Shown: one piece after another, positions 36,245 through 48,995 of the stretch | Layout of the letters: each line of letters starts with the position of its first letter | How positions within the stretch are numbered: the first letter of the stretch is position 1 | Assembly (NCBI GenBank): GCA_960531495.1 | Contig: OY482849.1 | Coordinates: 1,245,399-1,309,398 of the forward strand | DNA length: 64,000 nucleotides | Direction: 5' to 3' | Source of the DNA: Zeus faber | Lineage: Eukaryota; Chordata; Actinopteri; Zeiformes; Zeidae | Program-made: the position numbers and the translations under genes | The notes under the pieces: generated by a model | Database searches by the model: none | What the model was told of the DNA's origin: nothing | Seen by the model: only the letters and a program-made list of their open reading frames with translations

Positions 36245-36560
36245 TGTAACGGGTGTGGTTAGGACCCAATTGCAGGACAAAGACAGGCAGGGATATTTGG
36301 TAATGTTTTTTATTTGTAGAGCAGACGGAAGACAGGCAGGGGGCAGGCAGGATACATCGTCGGGGACAGGCAGGTTCGATAACGAGGAGTACAGACAGAA
36401 CGCATCGAAGACAATCTGGCAATGGGTGACTGGTGAGAGAGGCATATATAGTGGTTAGATTGCAGATCTGGAACAGCTGTGTGCGCAGGTGAATAGAGTT
36501 GGGCTAATGGGACAGGTAAGGAGAGGGAGGGGAAGGTAGAAGAAGGCGGAGATCATGACA
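36245..36560 (-). repeat. 5' LTR of Gypsy element 2 (316 bp)
   Basis: Otherwise very similar to the 3' LTR, but the sequence passes directly from GAGTACAGACAGAA to CGCATCGAAGACAA, lacking about 80 bp. GTAATGTTTTTTATTTGTAG holds the antisense AATAAA-type signal region. Confidence 0.92.
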
Positions 36561-36599
36561 CTGGATATGTTCAAGCCAGTTCAAGATAGATAGTTGTCA

Positions 36600-38760
36600 G
36601 CCAGTCATGACAAAAGAATGCCCCTGAAACAACAGCAACAACAAAAGCAGCAACAAAGACAACAAAAACAACAATAAAATCTACTCAAACCACAGTGGCA
36701 ACAACAGCAACAGCAACAGAAAACAACAACAGCAGCAACAACAGCCACAGAAACAACTACAACGGCAGCAACGCACACGCAAAGACGTCACCGGAACCGG
36801 AAGTGGCAGCTCTCACCGGAACCGGAAAGGTCACTCAGGTTAGAGATGGTTAAGTCAAGGTATAAGGTTACATTAAGTTGAGGTAAGTATAAGGTAAGCG
36901 AGGGTTAAGTTTAGGTATAAGGTTAGCAGCAACAACGACAACACCAGTTAAGGTATAAGGTTAGCTGCGCCAACAACAGCACCAGCAGCAACGACAATAC
37001 CAGCAGCAGACAACAGCAGCAACAAAAACAGCAGCAACAGCAGCAGTAACAGTAGCAGCAACAGCAACAGCGCACCAGCGAAGACGTCACCGGGACCGTA
37101 AGTGGAAGCTCTCACCGGAACCAGAAATCTCCTCATCCCTATTGAGTCAATAGTGTGTACCATCTCATCTCAATGAAGTAAAGCACAGAAAATACATCAC
37201 CAGAACCGAAAGTGGTAGCCCTCATCGGAAACAGAAATTTCAACTGTGTCATCTTATCTTAATCCAGTCACGGTCCTTTAATTAGCGACCCTAACTTACA
37301 GGTCAATTTCTCAATCAGACCTCGGGAGGGAGATCCTTTTGACTCTCTCTCTCCGAAAACACACCCTTCTTATGATCCTCTAAGTGTAATATCCCAACAG
37401 AAACAAATACAGTAACAGATATAGCAGCATCATCAACACCAGCAGCAACAACAGCAAATACCAAAGCAGGAGCAACAACAGCAACGCACATGCAAAGGTT
37501 TGACTGGAACTGGAAGTGGTCGCTCTCACCGGAACCGGAAAAGTCACTCAGGTTAGAGATGTTAGTGATGGTGAGTTGAGTATAAGTTTAGGGATTGTTA
37601 TGTTTAGGTATAATGTTCGAGATGATTAGGTTAAGGAATAAGGTCAGAGATGGTTAAGTTTTGGTATAAGGTTAGCAGCGGAAACGACACCAGTAAGGTG
37701 TCAGGACCAAAAACACCACCAGCAGCAATGACAACACTAGCGGCTACTGTACCAGCAGCAACAAAAGCAGCAGCAAAAACAGCAGCAACAGCAGCGACAG
37801 CGCACAAGCGAAGACGTCACCGGAAGCGGAAGTGGTGGCTCTCACCGGAACCAGAAATCTCATCTGTATTGAGTCAACAGTTCTCAGGGAAGCAACGCAC
37901 AGCAAAGACATCACTGGAACCGGAAGTGGCAGCACACCAGACACCTCACCAGACACTGAGATTTCAACTGTGTTCACCATTTCATCTAAATCCAGTCACG
38001 GTGGATGGTTAAGTTTAGGTATAAGGTTAGCATCACCAGTGACAATACCAACAGAAACAATAGCAATAACAGAAAACGGCAGCAGCAATAGTAGCAGCAA
38101 CAGCGCACAAGTGAAGACATCACCCGAACTGGAAGTGGTGGCTCTCACCGGAACCAGAAATCTCTTCATCTGTATTGAGTCAACAGTGTGTACCATCTCA
38201 TCTCAACGAAGTAACGCAGAGCAAAGACCTCACCGGAACCGGAAGTGGTAGCCCTCACCGGCAACAAAAATTTCAACTGTGTGCACCGTCTCATCTTAAT
38301 CCAGTCACGGTCCTTTAATTAGGGGCCCTAAATTAGGGATCAGTTTTTTCATTCTGACCTCGGGAGGGAGATCCTTTTGAGAATCTCTCCGAAAACACAC
38401 CATTCTTATAATCCTCTCACTGTAATATCACAACAGAAACTACAACAGCAACAGAAAGAGCAGCAGTAGCAGGAGCAGCCACAAAACAACAGCAGCAGCA
38501 GCAACATCAATTCCAGCAAAAATAACAACAGCAACACACACGCAAAGAAGTCACCGAAACCGGAAGTGGTAGCTCTCACAGGAACCAACCAAGTGGTAGC
38601 TCTTAGAAGTCACTCAGGTTAGAGACGGTTAAGTTGAGGTATAAGGTTAGAGGTGTTTAAGTTACGGTATAGAGTTAGAGATTCTTAATTTTAGCCATAA
38701 GGTAAGCAAGGGTTAAGTTTAGGTATAAGGCTAGCAGCAGCCACAGCACCAGCACCAGTA
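36600..38760. repeat. higher-order tandem array: CAR triplets plus ACCGGAAGTGG modules
   Basis: Alternating modules: CAA/CAG-rich runs; a module of type AAGACGTCACCGGAACCGGA followed by AGTGG and a CTCACCGGAACC half; and GGTTAAGTTTAGGTATAAGG linkers. About nine copies of the CCGGAAGT module occur (near 36783, 37081, 37195, 37493, 37812, 37905, 38115, 38223, 38545). The segment CCTCGGGAGGGAGATCCTTT recurs at 37321 and 38359, giving a long period of about 1,040 bp. It starts just right of Gypsy element 2 and ends at the LINE tail. Polyglutamine, leucine or alanine translations across it are not evidence of a gene. Confidence 0.85.
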
Positions 38761-38763
38761 ACA

Positions 38764-38790
38764 CAGACAGACAGACAGACGTCAGTCAGT
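38764..38790. repeat. (CAGA)n tetranucleotide tract at LINE 3' end
   Basis: CACAGACAGACAGACAGACG followed by TCAGTCAGTC, directly at the 3' end of the minus-strand LINE. L2-type LINEs often end in short tandem repeats. Confidence 0.75.
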
Positions 38791-41720
38791 CATAGACTGT
38801 AGCCTCTCTCAGGTCCCTCGGTAGGGTGTTCCATTTACTTGGGGCATAGAAACAGAAAGCAACTTCTCCTGCTTTAGAGTTGGTACGAGGGATAGTTAAA
38901 AGACCACTGCCTGTGGACCTGAGAGTTCTTGCTGGTTCGTGTATAATTAGCATTTCTTTTAAATACTGAGGTGAAAGGCCGTAGCAGAATCTTAAAACCA
39001 ATTATTTTTTTGACAGGGAGCCAATGGAGAGATCTAAGAACAGGTGTGATATGTTCAACTTTTTTTCCCAGTGAGAACGCGTGCAGCTGCATTTTGGATA
39101 AACTGTAGCCGCTGCACAGCTGATTTCGGGAGGCCGGTGAATAGGCCATTACAGTAGTCCAATCTACTCATTATGAATGCATGGATTAATTTTTCAGAGT
39201 CTGCTTTTGACAGGGAGCCTCTTAATTTTTAAATATTTTTTAGATGGTAGAAGGCTGATTTTGTGATTTCATTTATATGGCTCTTAAAATTTAGATTGAC
39301 GTCTATAATTATACCAAGATTTTTGGCTTCATTCTTGCTCTCCAGGGACAAAGAACTAAGATGAGCTGCAATTTTCTGTCTTTGAGCCGTTGCACCAAAG
39401 ATGAGTATTTCTGTTTTGTCTTTGTTCAGTTGTAAAAAGTTCTTTGACATCCATGCATTAATATCATTAATACACTGAGTGAGGGAGTGTATTATTAAAT
39501 TATGGAAATTTATTTTGTGTTTCTTTACAATATGTGCCAGTGGAAGCATATAGAGGTTAAACAATAATGGTCCCAGAATCAAACTTTGGGGCACTCCACA
39601 TACAATATCCACTTTGTTTGACACAAAATCTCCAATGGACACGAAGAACTTCCTGTCCTGAAGGTAGGTTTTGAATCAATTTAGAACCGGGCCAGATAGG
39701 CCAACCCATTTTGTAATCTCACTAATATAATCTGATGGTCAACAGTGTCGAAGGCAGCAATGAGATCCAGAAGCAGTAGAACAGATCGTTTTTTTGCATC
39801 AGTGTTTATGTGTAGATCGTTCAGAAATTTAATAAGTGCTGTTTCTGTGCTATGGTGAGGTCGAAAGGCAGATTGATAGGTGTCTAAAAGGCTGTTTGAG
39901 GTTAGATAGTTGTTAAGCTGTAGTAGGTAAACTGTTTTTTCAAGTATTTTGCTGAGGAACGGCAGGTTGGAAATGGGCCTGTAGTTGGCAATAACTGTTG
40001 CATCGAGATTGCTCTTCTTCAGGAGTGGTTTAATGACAGCTGTTTTAAATGCTGCAGGGAATATACCTGATTGAGCCGTTTAAAATGTGTAATACCTCAT
40101 GTGCTAGGCAGTTAAAAACTGTTTTAAAAAATGTGGTAGGGAGGGGGTTCAGGCAGCAGGTGGAGGACCTGAGCTGACCAACAATATCGTCCAGTCTTTT
40201 TATGTCTAAGGGGACAAAATGAGACATGGCAGCAGTCATATTACTGGGGAACTGAAGGGTAGGTTCATTTCTGGATGTTGAGGCACTAATATTCTGTCTG
40301 ATAGTTATCATTTTGTTACTAAAGAATGAACTCCTGACATTTTTCAGTGGAGAGGATCTCTGACGGGGTTGTAGATGGTGGATTAATAAGTCGATCAACA
40401 GTGAAGAAGAGCACTTTACTATTGTTGAGGTTTTCATTAATGATTTGAGAGAAGAAAGACTGTCTGGCCTTTCTAATTTCTATATTGGATCGATTGAGTC
40501 TATCCTTGTAAATTTAATGCTGAACCTGAAGATTTGTCTTTCTCCATTTTCGTTCTGCCTGGCCACACTCTCTCTTAAGCTGCCTAATAACTGCTCCATT
40601 TCTATAGGGGGCTTTTTGTTTTTTCTATGTTTTTAGTTTTAACAGGTACAATCTTATCAATGATATTTTGTATTTTGGAGTTGAAGTTGTTCACAGGATC
40701 CTTAGTTGATGATGCCTTGAACAGTGGTAACTAATTTACAATTCTCTTAAAGGTTTCAATGGTATTATTGTTAATGATATGTTTTTTAATTGTTCGGGTA
40801 CCCCTCTGTTGTACAGGAAAAGCAGACATGTCAAAGAAAATGCAACTGCAACTGCAAATGTGATCTGAAATAGCAACATCCATGACATAGGGTACAGTGA
40901 TATTTAGTCCTTTTGATATGACTAAGTCCAGAGTATGCCCCTTATTGTGGGTGGGTCCAGAAACGTGCTGAGTGAGGTCAATGCCTCCAATAGGCTAATG
41001 AAGTGTTGAGCATCTGGGTCTGTTTGATTGTCAACATGAATATTAAAATCACCTGAGATAATTACACAATCATAATCAGTGGAGACCTTGGACAGTAGCT
41101 CAGAGAATTCATCAAGAAAGCCACATTTAGATGTTGGTGGCCGATAGACAGGGATGATTAAAATCGGGGCACTGGAGTTTATAGATATAGCAAGGTGTTC
41201 AAAAGACGTAGATTCTCCGAGGAGGATTTCCTTGCAGGTATATATATACATCAGAGAAGACAGCAGCTATTCCACTGTCTCTCTGGTCAGCTCTAGTGGT
41301 TTGGATGAACTTGAAATTAGGAGGTGCTGTCTCAATGAGTGCGACTGAGCCCTTTCTATCCAGCCAGGTCTCAGTTAATAGAGCGAAATCCAGGTTATGA
41401 GTACTTATAAGCTCATTAACTATGTGTGTGTATGTGACAAATAATCTCTTGCACTTGAACTTGAACTTGAACTAAAAATGACTTGTTAGTTAGTGACCTT
41501 ACATTTAATAGATACATTTTGATTGTTCTGGGTGCATGTCTTTGCGGGGTACTGAGAGTTTGAGTCCAAACCGGTAGTACATTTTTTTGATTCTTGTCTG
41601 TTACAGGGAAGTTACTTAATTGCGGTCTATGGTTTATAAGTACAGGAATTTGTAGAGCAGAGTGACAGTCATTAATGTCAGAGTGGATCGGACTCACCAA
41701 ACATCAGTGTTGGTGAGTCC
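38780..41720 (-). mobile_element. L2-type LINE (non-LTR retrotransposon), degenerate
   Basis: On the minus strand, from right to left: endonuclease fragments (TIKMYLLNVRSLTNKS near 41550; PVYRPPTSKCGFLDEFSELL and VIISGDFNIHVDNQ near 41150-41020), RT ([17 protein letters not shown] and [20 protein letters not shown] around 39990-39800; GVPQSLILGPLLFNLYMLPL at 39580), then the C-terminal HITPVLRSLHWLPVKK and KAGEVAFCFYAPSKWNTLPR. The catalytic YADD block is deleted: INFHN runs straight into LTQCINDINAWMSKNFLQLN. Stops and frameshifts throughout. Confidence 0.88.
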
Positions 41721-41945
41721 GTGAGGCTCTCTAGGGGGCTTGCCAAATAGTACATCTGCTGAAAATGGGTGGTATTCCTCAGTAATGGTATTTTATTGCC
41801 TTGCAAAAGGACTACTTAGTCAGCGACATTGACTCAACCAATTTTCCTTGTTCTGATTCTTCGTTAGTGACAAAGATTGTGATCTACAGTTGGTTTGAAT
41901 ACTAATGAAAAATATAAATCATAAAAGCGTCTGATAAATGATGTA
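41720..41945. other. short unassigned stretch
   Basis: Between the LINE 5' remnant and the next repeat; nothing recognised. Confidence 0.3.
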
Positions 41946-41947
41946 AC

Positions 41948-42290
41948 ATAACATCCATCCATCCATTATCTATACCACTTATCCTCGTGGGGTCGTGGGG
42001 GGGCTGGAACCAATGCCAGCTGTCATTGGGCGAGGCGCTGGGTACACCCTGGACAGGTCGCCAGTCTATCACAGGGCCGACATACAGAAACAAACAACCA
42101 TGCACGCTCACACTCACACCTACGGTCAATTTTTTAGAGTCACCGATTAACCTAACCTGCATGTCTTTGGAATGTGGGAGGACACTGGAGTACCCGGAGA
42201 AAACCCACGCAGGCACAGGGAGAACATGCAAACTCCACACAGAAAGGCCCCAACCCGGGTTTAAACCAGAAACCTTCTTGCTGTGAGGCA
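41948..42290 (+). repeat. very common teleost interspersed repeat (SINE or LINE-tail type)
   Basis: Begins CATCCATCCATCCATTATCT and contains CTGGACAGGTCGCCAGTCTA, CACACTCACACCTACGGTCA, CCTAACCTGCATGTCTTTGG, AAAACCCACGCAGGCACAGG and GAGAACATGCAAACTCCACA, ending with TTCTTGCTGTGAGGC. I recognise the consensus from many fish sequences but cannot name its family with certainty. Confidence 0.8.
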
Positions 42291-42439
42291 TGCAACATAA
42301 CATGTTTCAAAAATATCCTTATGCATGTGGACAGGGCCTAAATGATTTATTATAAAATGGATATAGTTGAATCAGTCCACCAAATAGCAGCATCAAAAAA
42401 ATAGAAGAATAAAATCTATTCATGCATGTTCATGAGTGA

Positions 42440-42700
42440 TGAAAAAGTTGGGATCTTTTTGGAGATACGGCTCTTTACGAATGACTCTGTAAAGGGCTTG
42501 ACTCGCAACTAAGGGCTCTCATTCAGGAACAAGATCCAGGAGTCGCGACTAGCGGCTCACAGATCTCGTTCGTGCACTGGTTCAGGAGTCGTCGCATCCA
42601 CTTGAAGCATGACTCGTAACTCCCAGCTTCTTTTAGTGCTGATGAGCCTTCAGCATCGCCGTTTAGTCGAAAGGTGAATAAATAATTTGAATTCGACTTG
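42440..42700. repeat. GACTC/AACGA-rich transposon terminus fragment
   Basis: Reads GGCTCTTTACGAATGACTCT, TCTCGTTCGTGCACTGGTTC and AGGAGTCGTCGCATCC, the style of a common fish repeat whose other terminus resembles 30465-30540 (GTTGGGTCGTTCACGAACGA). The assignment is by resemblance only. Confidence 0.35.
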
Positions 42701-43629
42701 ATAGTTAATTGCAGATGTATCATGAGCTTCAATTTTGATAACGAGTGGCCACAGTGAGCAGCCGACCTCGATCTGTAAAGACCCGAAAACATAAATAAAA
42801 ATAATAAATTGCAAAAACAATCTAAAAAGGCATGAATTTCCATTCAGAGCAAAACATGTCTACGTTTATGCTCACACACTAGCTGTGCTTTGGCTAACAG
42901 TGTAATTGCAGTGTATAAAGAACATAACACTGACTTACGTCGTCTAACCTGAGGTACCGTTAAGTTAATTTCTATTACAGTCAAACTATCTACTCATGAT
43001 ATTGTATGCCAATAAATAGGAATGATAACAGTAGGAGTACGCTTACTTGGGTAAGGATTTCCTGCAGCGGTTTTGTATTACACTAAAAAGTGATCCACCA
43101 ACATAGTATGGGTCATCCAGGGTTCCATCAAAAATACATTCAGTGGTTCTACCTGGTCAGACGGGCACCGGGGCCAGCTAAAACCAGTTAATCTAGTCTA
43201 TTTAGCAAACCAGGATTAGATTTAATAATGAGCAGTAATATGGGAGGTTTTGTGAATCTCCTAGTAAAATACATGGAAAAAGTAACAGTGAGGGGGGATG
43301 TGTAAAATTAATTCTCTGCTTTGCTTTTTCCTCCACCTTTGCCACCTCATAATGCAGTCATCATAAGGAAGATACACACTTTAAAATCCTTTCTTCTGAG
43401 CCAACCCTAGCACACATTCTGATTGAAAAACCCCCAAAACATTTGCTAAACGTGGGACTATGCTGATTTTACTGTTTCTCATTGAAGGCTTTGCTATTGA
43501 CTGATGTGTAGTTCTCGCCGCTGGCAGGGACATATATACTCGGTGGAGGTGTCTGGGTTATTAAACGAGCTTGTAGAGATGGGACAAATTAATGCACCAT
43601 AAAATGTAATTATTCAAAATGATCAAAAT

Positions 43630-44010
43630 CTTTGAAATGGCCTGTGTGTAGAAAATCCACCTTTTCTCCATGTTCACAAATAAAATAGAGTTTTCACGAA
43701 TCTCAAATAGGGTTTAAAATGCTGTGTAATATCAGTACAATATTATAAACCAATTACTATCTGTTTTTTATCAAAGTACAGCTATGCATCAGTTATGTCC
43801 GTCAGAGACAGAGTACGTTAATGAAAATTCAGAGGATTTTTCTCACCACATCTAACTCACCACGTCACAAGCTGCGAATCGGCTCGCTTTCAAATTACTA
43901 CTGAAATAAATTAAAAAACGCAGTGGTACCAGTGTTAATAATTGGAGTTTATGCAATATTATTTTGTTTATTTTCCATGTTTCAAAAATTTCAAAATATA
44001 TGCGAAGGTG
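43630..44010. repeat. inverted relative of the hAT-like element at 1203-2219
   Basis: In reverse complement this stretch follows 1440-1860 in order: a terminal block with TTCGTGAAAAC and GGTGGATTT, an AGTTATGTC block corresponding to AGACATAACTGGTGCATGGC, and a CAGTGGTACC/GCGTTTTT area. The match is diverged and was followed by eye. Confidence 0.55.
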
Positions 44011-44292
44011 GCAGCTTTATGTCCAGGACCTCACAGAAACATTACAATAGTGTTGTTAAGATGGATTTCGTATTAATCTTAAGTGATTGTATTTGATAGC
44101 ACTGGAGCGGATTTTAGGATAGTGACATTATCAAAAGGGCCCTTAACTCATACAGTCAAGCTGGAGGTGAACACCTCTATTTTTTTTTTTGTTCTCTTCC
44201 TTGTGCGCTAAACCTCCCAGCCTCCGCAGACCCACCTGCCTTGCATACTAAATGGCAAGACTGCACCGCCTTCCTCCAGTAAAACTTGCCTG

Positions 44293-44448
<156 letters not shown>

Positions 44449-44677
44449 AACTTCAAAAAGACAGATGCTGCCAGAAGTCTTAAAAAAATGCTTTGGATAT
44501 CAAATGGCTTTGAATTGAACGCCCAAATTTGTGTGCTGCATCTCAGCAAGAATGCGGATACTAGTTGACTGAAAAGGCAACTATCCCTGCCTTCCTCTTA
44601 TCAACTCCATTTTGGTACACATTTGTCTTTTCTAGCTGTTGCTGTAGTGTTTTCTTTTCATGTTCATATATTCCTCT

Positions 44678-44680
<3 letters not shown>

Positions 44681-44730
<50 letters not shown>
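44681..44730. repeat. (GT)n microsatellite
   Basis: About 24 GT units, about 235 bp from the long CA tract and in inverted sense relative to it. A short (GA)n lies at 44905-44928. Confidence 0.95.
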
Positions 44731-44737
<7 letters not shown>

Positions 44738-45374
44738 GTGTCCAAAAAAATAGGAAAATGCAAAATGAGGAAATAGGAGGGGGAGAATAAAAAAGGCAGA
44801 GAGAGACTGAGTGAGAGAGAGGCCTGGAATGCAGGAGACCACACCCATATCTGCAGTCATGTGACCAGAGAAGAAAAAAATAAGAGGAAGTCCCCCAGCA
44901 CTGCAGAGAGAGAGAGAGAGAGAGAGATACATTAGGGAGAACAGACATAGAATAATTAATCTAATCCTAACAGAAATAACGGACGCAATTGGAAAGTTGC
45001 GAATGGGAGGGTGGCGAGAGCCGTTTAGGACAGAAAATAAACCACGGAGGAAGGTGGGTCGCTGAGTTGGATAAAGGGTGAAGTCCAGAGTCATTTGTGT
45101 TTCCAAACTAATCACAAAGCAAAAAATAGCAATTATATTCATGTGGATGGCAGTGTTTTTCTCTTAAAATAAAGCCTGTCTCATTTACTAAGTAGGATAC
45201 AGCTGAAGCTCATAAGCGTCTCAGATCCATCATATATTATATGGAGCAAGACGGAAAGGTCCTCCTCTGTGTTTTACAAGTTTTCACTAGTGTCTATGTG
45301 TGCCTCAGTATCAGTTTGAGGGAACACAGCCTATTGAATCGCAATGGTATGAGTAAAAGTCCTCCCCCTTCCAA

Positions 45375-45376
<2 letters not shown>

Positions 45377-45414
<38 letters not shown>
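45377..45414. repeat. (CA)n microsatellite
   Basis: About 18 CA units followed by CAAACACACAAACACAACAC. Confidence 0.95.
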
Positions 45415-45422
<8 letters not shown>

Positions 45423-45429
45423 AAACACA

Positions 45430-48400
45430 ACACACATCTCTTGCTTTCCTGAACTGAACCTGCATGGCGTTGAGACGCTTAATGGAGTTTATTTAACCCC
45501 CCAGTCAGTTTGTGCTGCTGTGTTAGAGTTATAAAAATCACACTGACAAATCAGTTTTGGTCTGTCATCTGCTGACCTGGCCCTTTCTGCCTTGCAGGAG
45601 GAAATGAAAGCAAACCTCGCCTGGAAACGGAACTAACTCAGGAAGTTTGCTTAGCAGTTTTACTTCAGATCTTCCACAATGTTGCCAACAAAACTAGACT
45701 AAACTAAAATACAATAAAGTAGTTCACCTTTGTATACATGGGTAGCTATGATAGTGGTTCTGCTTTAAAAGTCCTTGTTAAATTACAAGTACATTAAAAA
45801 GCTTGAAAAAATTTGTTATCTTCATCAAAATATCAAAAATAGTCCTATTAACTTTAGTCATATGGACCACCTAAGTGCATGTTCACCATTGCAAAAGCAT
45901 GCTGCCCATTAATAACACGTACAGAACAAAACCCAAAGCTTACTTCTTGTTGCAGCTGAGGTTGCGCATTCACCGCATTTCAATGTCCTCTGAAAACTGC
46001 GTACACATGCGCAAGCCTTGCACCTGTGTGTTTGATTTTCAAATCAAAAGAGACTAGTTTAGAGTCCTGCGTGGACACAGGCCTGTCTATCGTTACTATT
46101 TATTTAGATCTCCCAGTTCTCTGGAGGGTAGAGGAGATCACACATAGTACACATGAAATAATGAATACCTTGAGTATTTATTGGAATTGTTGACTGCAAA
46201 CAAAATCAAAGGCTATGAGACTTCAAAACAGACATTTTTGTACATATGTGTTTTTTTTCTATAATATATTCCAATCATATATAACTTTCAATGCTCTACT
46301 TATACAAAAAGCATAGCGCTTAACCAATATAAGACTGTAAGAGATAGCATATTTAATGTTGAGTTGATCACTAGGTGGTGATGTCTGCCGGGCTCTAGCC
46401 AATGTTCTTCCTATATAGATTTATGGCCAGGTAACGTTAATTATAGCAGGTTATTTTTCCCCCTCACCTTTCAAACAAGGCAAAATGGTGCCAATTCAAC
46501 TCTAAGTCAATATCCAAGCATGTTCATGAACCTCAAAATGTTGCAGGATAATTTCCTTTGTTACAAATTTTACCTACAATAGTTTGCAATTAAAGTGGCC
46601 CAGTTGAAGCCATTTTTGTCCATATCTGGCTGCTGTCGCGGTAACATTTTATTGCCATGTAACTGCATTCTGGGATAGGTTTACTGCCTCAAAATTGCAT
46701 TCTGGGAGCTGCTGTTTTCTTGTTTGCCAAATAAATTTCAATAACTGATTGTATCAAAAATATGTATCTTTTCATTAACCATAACTTAAAGTAAAATATC
46801 TCAACATCATGACAATACTAATGAAAAATGATTAACTATAAATATACTTCCCAGTCCAAAGCAGGCCTGCAGCATTTGTGTCCCCCCCAACAAGCAAGCA
46901 TGTGTTCAACAAGCATGGGACCTTGCGGTTTTTCACACCAACGCACACAACACAAAAGACACACATAGAAGGAAAGGAACCACGAGACAAGGCTGCAGAC
47001 AGGCATGTGAGAGACAACAATGACCTCAGAAAATCAGAGTAAGGACAAAACATGAAGAGCTAAAGAACTGACTAATTTGCTGGAGAAAACAATACATAAA
47101 AAACAGGAAGGTTCTCCATTCAGAGGAAAGTTGTGCAATGTATAGAGCAAAGTAATGCTGTTGGCATTAAGAAAAGTCTCTAAAGACATTTTTTGCCCAT
47201 CACATTCCACATGCCTTATATTCACTGACTTTATTGGCCATTTGCACACTAAATACTAAAATAACAAAATCCTCAAGGAGAAAGGATTTAATTTCTGCCA
47301 CAAAGCCTTTGAATCTTGTAGAGGCTATCCAAAATTCTCAGCTGTTCTCCTTGAGAGGTTTTGAGTGCAATTGAAAGCGCTTTGTGGAGAATTTGAGTGC
47401 ACCCTCTGCTCCCGCAGCTACCACAGAGGTAACCTTGGGCAAGACAGTTAAAGCCCTAATTGCTCTTGCAGGACTGATCTGGGTCCAGTGGTAGAAGGCT
47501 GTGGCTGTACTGGGATTTCCTCGGTGTGAACGTGGAGCGCTGTGGATTTGAATCAATGCCCAGTCAGAATGAGCATTTGATTAATTCACAAATAATAAGA
47601 AAAATTGTTTGCAATTGCAATTGTTAAGCCCTCATTACTTTAATGACATTCCAATGAAAACATTGTGTATCAATTGCATTTGCTTCTTTACATGCTGAAG
47701 GAGTTTTGCTCCAACAGTCATGTTGAGGTTCTTCCTCATGTCCCCTCCTAGCAAACATCTCAGCATCATTTTAAGCATCATTCACATTAAGAAACCTTAT
47801 ATATCTTCATAACTATAACTTTAAGAACCTGTAAATACCAGGCATTTTCTGTTGTATATATCAGCATAAAACAGACAGAAAAAAAATCTGGATGATTGTT
47901 AGAGGATTTGTTTGGGTATGGCACCAAGATTTTCACTTTGACTGTATAATTTATTGTAACATCAATTAAATTATTTGTCGAGAGATGAAGTCATTGGCCA
48001 GTGACAATCAACATGAAAGGAAGGAAATATCAAAAATGGAGAGCACTGTAGGGAGCTGTCAACTTTTAGACCAGCATGTTTATGATATTTCACGTTTTGG
48101 TTATAATGGGCCGCTTCCTTCCAAATTTCCAATAGGCTGTCTTGGCATGCCCATAGAATATGGCCAACCTTTTCGTATCTGTTCTATAATTAAATACTCA
48201 CCAAAAAAAAAAGATTCTGATGTACATTTCATAAATAGACATACGTGACATACAAAACCGCCCTATTCACACATAACTACCCAAAACCATGCCCTCTCTT
48301 TGAAAGGGAGTTCTTTTGAAGCATCTCCAAGCATCTGTGCTTTTTAAAGCACGTCTAATGAGCTCTGGGGGTTAGGCTTCGACGTAGGTAGTGTAGGGCA

Positions 48401-48568
48401 GGGCAGACAGAAAAGTTTGTGGATATGAACTAACATTGCGGCTAACGAGATGGTGCAGTGAGGCTTGGACCCTGAACAAACTGATATATTTGATGAGTCA
48501 CTTATGATTTCATACTAACTGCTCAGTTTAAGTAATCAATGAAATAATCTGTTGTGTGGATAACACTG
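45430..48568. other. unassigned AT-rich stretch
   Basis: No gene, RNA or clear mobile element was supported. 47430-47470 carries ACCTTGGGCAAGACAGTTAA and CCCTAATTGCTC, which resembles the body of the SINE at 60261-60478 and may be an old fragment. Confidence 0.35.
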
Positions 48569-48870
48569 TGTGGGAGTTTCACCTACCACGTGCCATCCAA
48601 GTGGCATGTTCAGGGACCTCCGGCACAGAGACACAGAAGATGGGGGTTGTAAACACCAGTTAATTGTAGAGAGTGGGCCAGTTGGAATAAGCCCAGGAGC
48701 AGATAGACATGTGTCATGACAGGGCCCCTATCCTGAGTGTGTGGGGAGGGGGGTTTTACCAGCTGCTCGTTCGACCAACCAATGGGCAACAGGTATAAAG
48801 CCACTCTGATCCCAATTACCTAGATCCAGGTCAGGTGTGGCTGCTCAAACCACACCATCCCAACACAACA
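48569..48870 (-). repeat. LTR (left) of the short LTR element
   Basis: Plus-strand ends TGTGGGAGTTTCACCTACCA and CCAACACAACA. Shares GGGGGTTGTAAACACCAGTT and CCAGGAGCAGATAGACATGT with the right LTR. Confidence 0.8.
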
Positions 48871-48995
48871 TACCTAACACCAAACTGAGTCCAGGGAGAA
48901 CACCTGGCTAAAGCCTACACTGCCGCCCCACCCCCACCAAGTAGAGCACAAACAATGAAAAAAAAAAAAAAAAAAAAAAAAAAAACCCTAAAACA

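Larger units (their letters stand above)
32183..36560 (-). mobile_element. Ty3/Gypsy chromovirus-type LTR retrotransposon 2, degenerate
   Basis: Minus-strand element bounded by LTRs at 36245-36560 (5') and 32183-32578 (3'), both TG...CA. The six bases CTGGAT occur just left of 32183 (32177-32182) and just right of 36560 (36561-36566), a target duplication. Order on the minus strand: gag with zinc knuckle, protease, truncated RT, RNase H, integrase, chromodomain. GTACAATCTGGCC and ATGGACCCAGC follow the 5' LTR, as in the first Gypsy element, so they are clade mates. The RT core is deleted and frames are broken. Confidence 0.93.

Noticed and set aside
37650-38251. Open frames rich in alanine, leucine, serine or glutamine across the tandem array
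   Set aside because: The frames follow the triplet repeat period and change identity between modules; no conserved protein or start context is present.
36600-38760. CRISPR-like array
   Set aside because: The spacing is irregular, the modules are long and diverged, and the genome is eukaryotic.
47395-47560. Second SINE copy
   Set aside because: Only about 35 bp resemble the SINE body; no box A/B, tail or target duplication.
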